A DNA stretch of 64,000 nucleotides from CAWGOF01 sp963824225 (GTDB lineage Bacteria > Acidobacteriota > Polarisedimenticolia > Polarisedimenticolales > Polarisedimenticolaceae): assembly GCA_963824225.1 (NCBI GenBank), contig CAWGOF010000002.1, positions 62,001-126,000 of the forward strand, read 5' to 3'. This document shows, one piece after another, positions 58,317 to 64,000 of this stretch (position 1 is the first letter of the stretch; each line of letters starts with the position of its first letter). Made by a program: the position numbers and the translations under genes. Below the pieces are notes generated by a model, which saw only the letters and a list, made by a program, of their open reading frames with translations, was not told the DNA's origin and did no database searches.

Positions 58317-59327
58317 ATGTCGACCGACCTTCGGCGTCGAGCGCCTCTCGCCGCCGTGATCCTCGTCCTCGCGGCCCACGCCGGAGGTGGGCCGCGCGCG
58401 ACGCAGGCCGACCCCGAGACGCCCGAGCGCCGGATCGAGCACGGCGACATCGTGCGGATCTTCAGCGGCGACGTCGAGATCCCGCGGGGCGTCGAGCGCC
58501 GCGGATCGATCGTCTCGATCGGCGGCGACGTGCGCATCGATGGCGTGCTCGACGGTGATGCGGTCGTGATCTTCGGCACGCTCCGCGCCACGGGCGAGGT
58601 CGAAGGACAGGTGGTGGGGGTGATGACCGATCTCACACTCGACGGGGCGCGGGTCGGGGATCAGGTGGTGAGCGTCCTCGGGGGGCTCGAGCGGCGGAAC
58701 GTCTCGATCGGCGACGGCGTGGTGCACATCGGAATCCCGGGCATGCATGTTCCGGGCCTGCTGACGCTCCTGGCCTGGCTGCGCCTCGCCGCCCTGCTCT
58801 TCGTGTTCGTGCTCCTCGTGCTCCTCGTCGCCCTCGTCCCCGAGCGTGTCGGGGTGATCGCCGAGGACGCACCCGTGCGCTACGTGCAGGCGTTCTTCGT
58901 CGGCGTCCTGGGGTACATCGCCGCGCTGTCGGTGCTGCTCCTCGTCTCGGTGACGCTGATCGGTGGCCCGCTGGCCTACGTCGCGTTCGTGGCCGCCAAG
59001 TGGCTCGGCGTAGCCGGCCTGTTCTACGCGATCGGCCGGCGCTTCGCGCGGGGGTTCGGCCGCGATCTCTCGCCGTTCGCCGCCGTGCTCCTGGTGTTCG
59101 GTGTGTACGCCGCGATCCTGCTCGGGCTCGGCATGGCCGGGTTCCCCGGGCTCGTGGCGATCGCCGTCCTCCGCTTGCTGTTCCTGTGCCTGTTCGAGAT
59201 CCCGGGTCTGGGCCTCGTCCTGCTGACCCGCGCCGGAGCGCGGGGAGCCGGCCGGCCGGCTCTCGTGCCGACCGTGCCCCTCTCGCCGACGCCACCGGGG
59301 GCCGCCGCCGCTCCCGCCGGACCGTAG
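58317..59327 (+). CDS. Exported bactofilin-like repeat protein with C-terminal membrane domain
   Basis: The 336-residue protein has a signal peptide (1-30) and a short beta-helical, bactofilin-like region with Gly-x-hydrophobic turns (IVSIGGDVRIDGVLDGDAVV, ATGEVEGQVVGVMTDL, ARVGDQVVSVLGG; residues 45-145). At least four membrane segments follow (155-180, 200-225, 228-250, 262-300). The tail is Pro/Ala-rich. Similar proteins are called polymer-forming or bactofilin-like cytoskeletal proteins, but here the repeat would face the periplasm. It is a probable target or sensor partner of the ECF system it follows. Confidence 0.75.
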   Translation: MSTDLRRRAPLAAVILVLAAHAGGGPRATQADPETPERRIEHGDIVRIFSGDVEIPRGVERRGSIVSIGGDVRIDGVLDGDAVVIFGTLRATGEVEGQVVGVMTDLTLDGARVGDQVVSVLGGLERRNVSIGDGVVHIGIPGMHVPGLLTLLAWLRLAALLFVFVLLVLLVALVPERVGVIAEDAPVRYVQAFFVGVLGYIAALSVLLLVSVTLIGGPLAYVAFVAAKWLGVAGLFYAIGRRFARGFGRDLSPFAAVLLVFGVYAAILLGLGMAGFPGLVAIAVLRLLFLCLFEIPGLGLVLLTRAGARGAGRPALVPTVPLSPTPPGAAAAPAGP

Positions 59328-59375
59328 CCCCCGAGCGGCGTCCGCGAGGCTCGGTGGGTATGATGCCGGCGCACC

Positions 59376-60674
59376 GTGGCGCCGAGGAACCCCGTGTCTC
59401 TCCCAGCCGCTCGCCGCTCGCGCTCGAAGGCGTTCCTCGCCGTGGGCCTGACGGTGCTCCCGTGGCTCGCGTGGACGAGCAACCGGGCGGCTGAGCCGGC
59501 GGTCGAGATCGTCGCACCGCGCAACCGATCGACGGCGCTCGGTACGACGACGATCGAGGTTCGCGTCACCGTCCCGCCGGATCGGCGCGTCGAGCGGCTC
59601 GAGATCGTCGTCGACGATCGGTTGATCGCGACGCTCACCGCGCCGCCGTGGCGCACGACGTGGGATGCCGGAGACGGGGCCACCGGGCATCGGCTCGAGG
59701 TCCGCCTGGTGCTCGAGGGCGGCGAGAGCGTGCACACGTCGTCCTCGACGACGGCGCTCATGATCCACGCCCGCATCGACGTCGATCTGGTCAACGTGTT
59801 CCCGGTCGTGCGCGACCCGTCGGGCGACTACGTGACCGGGCTCGCGGCGAAGGATTTCGTCGTGCTCGAGGACGGCGTCGAGCAACCGATCGTGCGGTTC
59901 ACGGCCGAGCAGCGGCCGCTGCGCATCGCCATCGTGCTCGACACGTCGCAGAGCATGGACGGCGCGCCGATCGAGAGCGCGCGCAAGGGTGCGCTCGCAC
60001 TACTCGACGTCCTGCAGCAAGGGGACGACGGCTTGGTCGTCGGGTTCAGCGACCGCGTGCAGATCCTGCAGGACGTGACGCCCGAGCGCGACCGGCTCGC
60101 CGCGGCGATCGCGTCGGTCCGCGCCGCCGGAGGCACCGCGCTGTACGACGCGATCTGGCGCGCGTCGAAGCGCCTCGAGTCGTTCGACGGCCGGCGCGTG
60201 CTGGTGCTCCTGTCGGACGGTCGGGACGAGGCGTCGAGCGGGTTCGGCCCGGGCAGCCTGCACACGCTCGACGAGGCCCGGACCCAGGCGCTCAAGAGCG
60301 ACGTCATGGTGTTCGCGATCGGGATGGGGAAGAACCTCGATGGCGAGTACGCCCGCGAGTGGACGCGACCTTTGGCCTCGAACCCCGGCTCGACGCGTGT
60401 GACCCTGAAGGATCTGCTCGCGAGCCTCGCCGATGCGTCGGGCGGCCGGTTGTTCCTGTCGCCCGGACCGGGCACCCTGCGCCGCGCGTTCGAGCACGTG
60501 GCCACCGACCTGCGCAACCAGTACTCGCTGGCCTACGTGCCGCCGCGCGAGCAGGGCGACGGCAAGTTCCACGCGATCGAGGTACGCGTTCCGCGACGCA
60601 AGGTCGAGGTCGCCGCGCGTCGCGGGTACTTCGCGGCCCGACCCGGGCTGGACGCGGAGGGTGCGACGCGCTAG
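59376..60674 (+). CDS. Exported VWFA-related protein (Acidobacteria-type)
   Basis: The 432-residue protein has an N-terminal signal or anchor (18-38) and an Ig-like region (45-125). It then has the pre-domain DFVVLEDGVEQPIVRFTAEQ and a von Willebrand A domain with the MIDAS motif DTSQSM near 190. Gly-Gly-Thr-Ala-Leu-Tyr-Asp and VLVLLSDGRDEAS supply further metal-site residues. The C-terminal NQYSLAYVPPR is typical of the VWFA-related family first described in Acidobacteria. It probably binds protein ligands in the periplasm. The start is GTG 59376. Its TAG stop is shared with the convergent gene (CTAG). Confidence 0.87.
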   Translation: MAPRNPVSLPAARRSRSKAFLAVGLTVLPWLAWTSNRAAEPAVEIVAPRNRSTALGTTTIEVRVTVPPDRRVERLEIVVDDRLIATLTAPPWRTTWDAGDGATGHRLEVRLVLEGGESVHTSSSTTALMIHARIDVDLVNVFPVVRDPSGDYVTGLAAKDFVVLEDGVEQPIVRFTAEQRPLRIAIVLDTSQSMDGAPIESARKGALALLDVLQQGDDGLVVGFSDRVQILQDVTPERDRLAAAIASVRAAGGTALYDAIWRASKRLESFDGRRVLVLLSDGRDEASSGFGPGSLHTLDEARTQALKSDVMVFAIGMGKNLDGEYAREWTRPLASNPGSTRVTLKDLLASLADASGGRLFLSPGPGTLRRAFEHVATDLRNQYSLAYVPPREQGDGKFHAIEVRVPRRKVEVAARRGYFAARPGLDAEGATR

Positions 60675-60961
60675 GACGAAGCCGACTTCGCGCCGCGCAG
60701 GCGCCGGGCGAGGACCAGATTGCGCAGGTACACGCCGAGCCCCGCCGCCTGTCCGAGGAAGATGACCGGGTCGCGGCGCAACGCCGCGTAGCTCGCCAGG
60801 CACAGCCCGCCGCCGATCGACAGCCACCAGAACAACGCCGGCACGACGCTCGCGCGGCGCCTCTCGGAGGCGATCCACTGGACCACGAACCGACTCGAGA
60901 ACAGGGCCTGGCCGAAGAAACCGAGCACGAGCCAGCTCGCCGGGACCGAGTCAGGGGTCAT
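60671..60961 (-). CDS. LAB_N domain membrane protein (lipid-A-disaccharide synthase N-terminal type)
   Basis: The 96-residue protein has two to three membrane segments and the block FFGQALFSSRFVVQWIASERR, which defines the LAB_N family of small proteins found beside lipid A or sugar transferases. Later segments read WWLSIGGGLCLASYA and GQAAGLGVYLRNLVL. It is often linked to ArnC-type GT2 and ArnT-type transferases, as here. The ATG at 60961 overlaps the GT2 gene by 11 bases. The function is probably accessory. Confidence 0.85.
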   Translation of the reverse strand: MTPDSVPASWLVLGFFGQALFSSRFVVQWIASERRRASVVPALFWWLSIGGGLCLASYAALRRDPVIFLGQAAGLGVYLRNLVLARRLRGAKSASS

Positions 60962-61673
60962 GACGCACGACCTCGTAGTCGAGCCTGCGCTTCCGCATCC
61001 AGCGCACGGCCAGCAGGTCGGCGAGCGCGGGGAACACGCGGTTCCACACGCCGTACTTGCTCGCTCCGCGCCCGCGGGGACGGTGCTCGACCGGTAGCTG
61101 CACCACGCGCCATCCGTCCATCCGCAGCAGCGTGGGCAGGAAGCGGTGCAACCCGGAATACAGCCGCATCCCGGCCAGGCACTCACGGCGGAACGCCTTG
61201 AGCGAGCAGCCGGTGTCCCGAATGTCGTCGCCCGTGACGCGGTTGCGCACCACGTTCGCGATGGAAGACGAGATCCGGCGCAGCCAGCCGTCGTGGCGGG
61301 TGCGGCGGTAGCCCACGGCGACGTCGGCCGCCTCGAGGGCCTCGACGAGCCGCGGGATGTCCCGCGGGTCGTTCTGCAGGTCGGCGTCGATCGTCACCAC
61401 GATCGTGCCGCGCGCCGCGCGGAACCCGGCGTCGAACGCGGCGGTCTGACCTCGATTCTCGCGAAAGTGCAGCCCGCGCACGGTCCCCGCGCTGCGCCGC
61501 GCGAGGTCGGTGATCGCGTCCCCCGAGCCGTCGGTGCTGCCGTCGTCCACCAGCAGGATCTCGAACGGGCCGAGCGGCGCGAGCACGTCGGTCAGCTCCC
61601 GCACGAGCGGCTCGAGGTTCTCGCGCTCGTCGAACACGGGAGCGACCACGCTCAGCCGCACCACGTCGCTCAC
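60951..61673 (-). CDS. GT2 glycosyltransferase (undecaprenyl/dolichyl-phosphate sugar type)
   Basis: The 240-residue GT-A protein has LSVVAPVFDERENLEPLV, the nucleotide-sugar strand ILLVDDGSTDGS, the metal motif TIDADLQNDP near 92, and GYRRTRHDGWLRR. It resembles dolichyl-phosphate mannosyltransferase and ArnC, which load a sugar on a lipid carrier. It lacks the C-terminal membrane segments of full-length ArnC, which the overlapping LAB_N protein may supply. The GTG start overlaps the upstream kinase stop. The likely acceptor enzyme is the GT83 protein at 63132. Confidence 0.87.
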   Translation of the reverse strand: MSDVVRLSVVAPVFDERENLEPLVRELTDVLAPLGPFEILLVDDGSTDGSGDAITDLARRSAGTVRGLHFRENRGQTAAFDAGFRAARGTIVVTIDADLQNDPRDIPRLVEALEAADVAVGYRRTRHDGWLRRISSSIANVVRNRVTGDDIRDTGCSLKAFRRECLAGMRLYSGLHRFLPTLLRMDGWRVVQLPVEHRPRGRGASKYGVWNRVFPALADLLAVRWMRKRRLDYEVVRHDP

Positions 61674-62353
61674 GAACGGGGCCGGTCCTTTCCGCGCCAC
61701 GCCTTGCGTCGATGGAACCACAACGCGCGCCACGTCCGGTACCGGTCGACGAACCGCTGCTCGTCCATCGAGTACGGGCCGGCGTCGAGCAGGCGCTTCC
61801 ATTTCAGGTACGCCGATTCGTCGATCAACCGGCACCAGCGGAACAGCAGGCGATGCGCGAGACCGCCCGGACGGAGGCGCACGGCGCTCGCGAAGTCGAG
61901 CACGAACACGCGGCCCGTGCGATCGACGAGCAGATTGTCGCGAGCCCGCAGGTCCCAGTGGGCCACACCGCGCGCGTGCATCCGGTCGAGGATCGCTCGC
62001 AGCTGCTCGAGCTTCTCCGCACCGTCACGCGTGCGGTCGATCGCCCGTCCGAGCGGCTGGCCCTCGATGCGCTCGATCGCCACGGCCAGGCCGTCGATCT
62101 GGCCCACGAAACGCGGTATGCCGGGGATCGATTCGAGCGACCGGTACGCCCGCACCTCCCGGGCGATCTGCAGGCGGCCGATCCACTGGACCCACCACGC
62201 CTTGGCCCGGAAATCCTTGACCACGACCGGGCCTGCGGGCGTCGGCACGAGCAGCAGGTCGGCCTTGTCCCGCTCGCCGAGCTGCAGTGGCCGGACGCCC
62301 GGCGCGCTGAGATCCGCGCGCGTGGGACGCCACTCCTGGCCCGCAGGGCTCAT
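61670..62353 (-). CDS. Kinase-fold protein, lipopolysaccharide core kinase-like
   Basis: The 227-residue protein has a compact protein-kinase fold: VVVKDF (ATP-binding Lys), the catalytic loop HWDLRARDNLLV near 140, and the metal Asp in VFVLDFASAVRL. The size and order resemble WaaP/KdkA-type sugar kinases of lipopolysaccharide and RIO-like kinases. The basic C-terminus (RRKAWRGKDR) may bind membrane. It is coupled to GT2 and LAB_N genes, which supports a lipopolysaccharide role. A divergent paralogue begins 75 bases away. Confidence 0.8.
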   Translation of the reverse strand: MSPAGQEWRPTRADLSAPGVRPLQLGERDKADLLLVPTPAGPVVVKDFRAKAWWVQWIGRLQIAREVRAYRSLESIPGIPRFVGQIDGLAVAIERIEGQPLGRAIDRTRDGAEKLEQLRAILDRMHARGVAHWDLRARDNLLVDRTGRVFVLDFASAVRLRPGGLAHRLLFRWCRLIDESAYLKWKRLLDAGPYSMDEQRFVDRYRTWRALWFHRRKAWRGKDRPRS

Positions 62354-62427
62354 GGTATGTTGGGCCGGTTCGCGTTGCGCAAGAGCTGCGATCTCGGGCC
62401 CGCTCGCGACGCCAGGCCGAGGCCGGC

Positions 62428-63135
62428 GTGAAGGGTAACACACGCGCTCGGGCGATGGCCGAGAGCGACGTCCACAAGCTCCGGGCCGCGCCGGTCGTGC
62501 GCCGGATCGCCGGGCGCAACTGGTCCAAGGCCGACGTCGTCGTGCATGAGCTGGACGGCGTGCGTGTCGCGCTCAAAGACTATCGCGCAAGATCGCTGTT
62601 CGTCCGTCAGACGCTCGGGCGTTGGCTCGTGCTCCGCGAGGCGCGGGCGTACGAGGCGGCGCTCGGCGTTCCGGGGCTCCCACGCTGCTACGGCCGCGCC
62701 GACGCGTTCGCGCTCGCGACCGAGTGGATCGACGCGCCCGTTCTGGCCGACATCGGACCCGCAGGACCGCCCGTGGGCTGGGACGATCGGCTGGCCGCGA
62801 TCCTCGGCGCGCTCCACGAGCGCGGCGTGGCGCTCGGGGATCTGCACCAGCGTGACGTTCTCGTCGGGCCGGCGGCGGAAGTCCACGTGATCGACCTGGC
62901 CACGGCGCTCGTCCTCGGACCGCATCCTTCTGCGCTGCGCCGGTTCCTGTTCGAGCGCTTGCGGGATCAGGACCGCGTGGCGCTCGCGCGCCTGCGCGCC
63001 CGCCATGCGGGGATGGACGAGGAGGACGCCGTGACCGCGGTCGGCGGACCGGCGGCGCGGTGGTATCGGCGCGGGAAGCTCGTGCGCCGGTGGCTCGACC
63101 GGCTGCGCGGGAAGGGGCGGCTCCCGTCTCGATGA
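62428..63135 (+). CDS. Kinase-fold paralogue with altered catalytic loop
   Basis: The 235-residue protein aligns with the divergent kinase over its length (VRVALKDYRARSLFVR against VVVKDFRAKAWWVQ; ALHERGVA against RMHARGVA). The catalytic loop reads LGDLHQRDVLV: the His before Asp is Leu and the metal-binding Asn is absent. The DFG-equivalent reads VIDLATA. It may be a pseudokinase partner or a kinase with changed metal use. The start could be GTG 62428 or ATG 62455. Its stop overlaps the GT83 start as ATGA. Confidence 0.77.
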   Translation: MKGNTRARAMAESDVHKLRAAPVVRRIAGRNWSKADVVVHELDGVRVALKDYRARSLFVRQTLGRWLVLREARAYEAALGVPGLPRCYGRADAFALATEWIDAPVLADIGPAGPPVGWDDRLAAILGALHERGVALGDLHQRDVLVGPAAEVHVIDLATALVLGPHPSALRRFLFERLRDQDRVALARLRARHAGMDEEDAVTAVGGPAARWYRRGKLVRRWLDRLRGKGRLPSR

Positions 63136-64000
63136 GCGAGCCAGGACGAGCGCGGCGCGACCTCCTCCTGACCGTGATCCTGGGCGGCGTGCTGTTCCTG
63201 CCCGGTCTCGGCGCGCACGACCTGTGGAATCCCGACGAGCCGCGCTACGTCGAGGTTGCGCGCGAGATGCGCGAAGCCCCGACCCTCGAGCGGTTCCTCG
63301 TGCCGCGGTTGAACGGCGAGATCTACGCGCAGAAGCCGCCGCTCCTGTTCTGGTTGATGTGCCTCGGCGCAGCGATCGCCGGACGGCTCGACGAGACGGT
63401 CGGGCGGCTCCCGCTCGCGCTGTCGGCGGTGCTCACGCTGCCTCTCGTCTTCGACATCGGTCGCCTCTGGCTCCCACGGCGCGCGGCGTGGATCGGCGTG
63501 CTCGTGTTCGGGACGTGCGTCAACGTGATGCTCCAGGCCCGCACGGCGCAGATCGACATGCTGCTCGTGCTCCTCGTGACGCTCGCGATGCGGCTGTGGC
63601 TCTCGGGTCTGGCGACCGGACGCCGCGCGCCGGCGCTCCTGGGCTACGCCGCCGCCGGCCTGGCGACTCTGGCCAAGGGCCCGGTCGGCCTCGTGCCCCC
63701 GCTCCTGTCCCTCGCGGCGTTCCTCGTCGCGACGGGACAGCGCGCCCGCCTGCGCGAGCTCCGCGTCGGGACGGGTTTCCTCGTTTGGTCGGCCGTCGTC
63801 GGCGCATGGCTCGTGCCCGCGGTGCTCCTCGGCGGGGCGACGTACGGCCGAACGATCGTATTCCAGCAGAACGTCGAGCGGTTCGCCGACCCCGCGGGGC
63901 ACATCCAGCCCTGGTACTACTACCTCGCGGTGCTCCCGGTCACGTTCTTTCCGTGGAGCGTCCTCGTGCCGAGCGCGATCGTGCTCGGCTGGAAGCGCTT
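63132..64000 (+). CDS. GT83/ArnT-like membrane glycosyltransferase, 3'-truncated by the window
   Basis: The frame is open from ATG 63132 to the window end (289 codons seen). A first membrane segment (12-27) is followed by the periplasmic catalytic loop NPDEPRYVEVAREM with the Asp-Glu pair typical of ArnT/PMT transferases. QKPPLLFWLM and several further membrane segments follow (70-90, 96-115, 120-140, and onward). Such enzymes move a sugar from undecaprenyl phosphate to lipid A or another periplasmic acceptor. The GT2 gene nearby could make the donor. Confidence 0.87.
   Translation, partial: MSEPGRARRDLLLTVILGGVLFLPGLGAHDLWNPDEPRYVEVAREMREAPTLERFLVPRLNGEIYAQKPPLLFWLMCLGAAIAGRLDETVGRLPLALSAVLTLPLVFDIGRLWLPRRAAWIGVLVFGTCVNVMLQARTAQIDMLLVLLVTLAMRLWLSGLATGRRAPALLGYAAAGLATLAKGPVGLVPPLLSLAAFLVATGQRARLRELRVGTGFLVWSAVVGAWLVPAVLLGGATYGRTIVFQQNVERFADPAGHIQPWYYYLAVLPVTFFPWSVLVPSAIVLGWKR

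Overview
The window is GC-rich, densely coded DNA from the chromosome of a Gram-negative (diderm) bacterium. It carries LpxC, LolD/LolE, BamD and lipoproteins. There are no insertion sequences, phage genes, CRISPR arrays, rRNA or recognisable tRNA genes. ClpC, HslUV, an NtrY/NtrX-like pair, a type 3 (archaeal-like) ProS, and a VWFA protein of the kind first described in Acidobacteria occur together. That mix fits a Myxococcota, Acidobacteriota, Rokubacteria or Binatota-like lineage. This placement is inference and I cannot narrow it. GTG and TTG starts are common, and about seventeen adjacent gene pairs overlap start on stop (ATGA, GTGA or TTGA), so translational coupling is the rule.

Layout. 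1-10979 (minus): two tandem degenerate GGDEF proteins (one with PilZ), tsaB, rimI, psd, pssA, a catalytically dead Asd homologue, a secreted protein, lolE, lolD and clpC (cut by the window edge). 11107-12407 (plus): ECF sigma factor and zinc anti-sigma factor behind a probable self-recognised promoter. 12367-17297 (minus): lpxC, DUF4390, an NtrY-like kinase and an NtrX-like regulator lacking GAFTGA. 17429-20750 (plus): TPR protein, GAF-like protein, degenerate metallo-beta-lactamase. 20762-24612 (minus): hslV, hslU, an LptM-like fibronectin lipoprotein and dapF. 24698-33062: PqqB-like hydrolase, GT4 glycosyltransferase, SGNH hydrolase, a broken NodU-type carbamoyltransferase, SIMPL protein and UbiB-like kinase. 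33078-36523: NDP-forming acyl-CoA synthetase, DUF2905 and DUF72. 36531-42152: a divergent oxidative cluster (Rieske oxygenase and T-protein on minus, two FAD oxidoreductases on plus). 42136-46360 (minus): def-fmt, a PASTA protein, rpe, a YbgC-like thioesterase and bamD. 46546-52078: FecR/DUF6600 protein, a glutamine amidotransferase, mpl and a patatin. 52275-57055: a secreted, probably lipid-anchored PIMT, proS and a Lon-like protease. 57099-60674 (plus): a second ECF/anti-sigma pair with a bactofilin-like membrane protein and a VWFA protein. 60671-64000: lipopolysaccharide-type genes (LAB_N, GT2, two divergent paralogous kinase-fold proteins, and a GT83 transferase running off the end).

Most genes concern the envelope: lipid A, phospholipids, lipoprotein export, outer-membrane assembly, peptidoglycan recycling and surface glycans. 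Four regulatory layers sit among them: two ECF systems, NtrYX-like, and c-di-GMP-type proteins. Reading-frame damage is confined to two islands (about 0.2-3.3 kb and 28.6-29.8 kb). Protein conservation survives on both sides of every lesion there, so consensus sequence error is more likely than gene decay.
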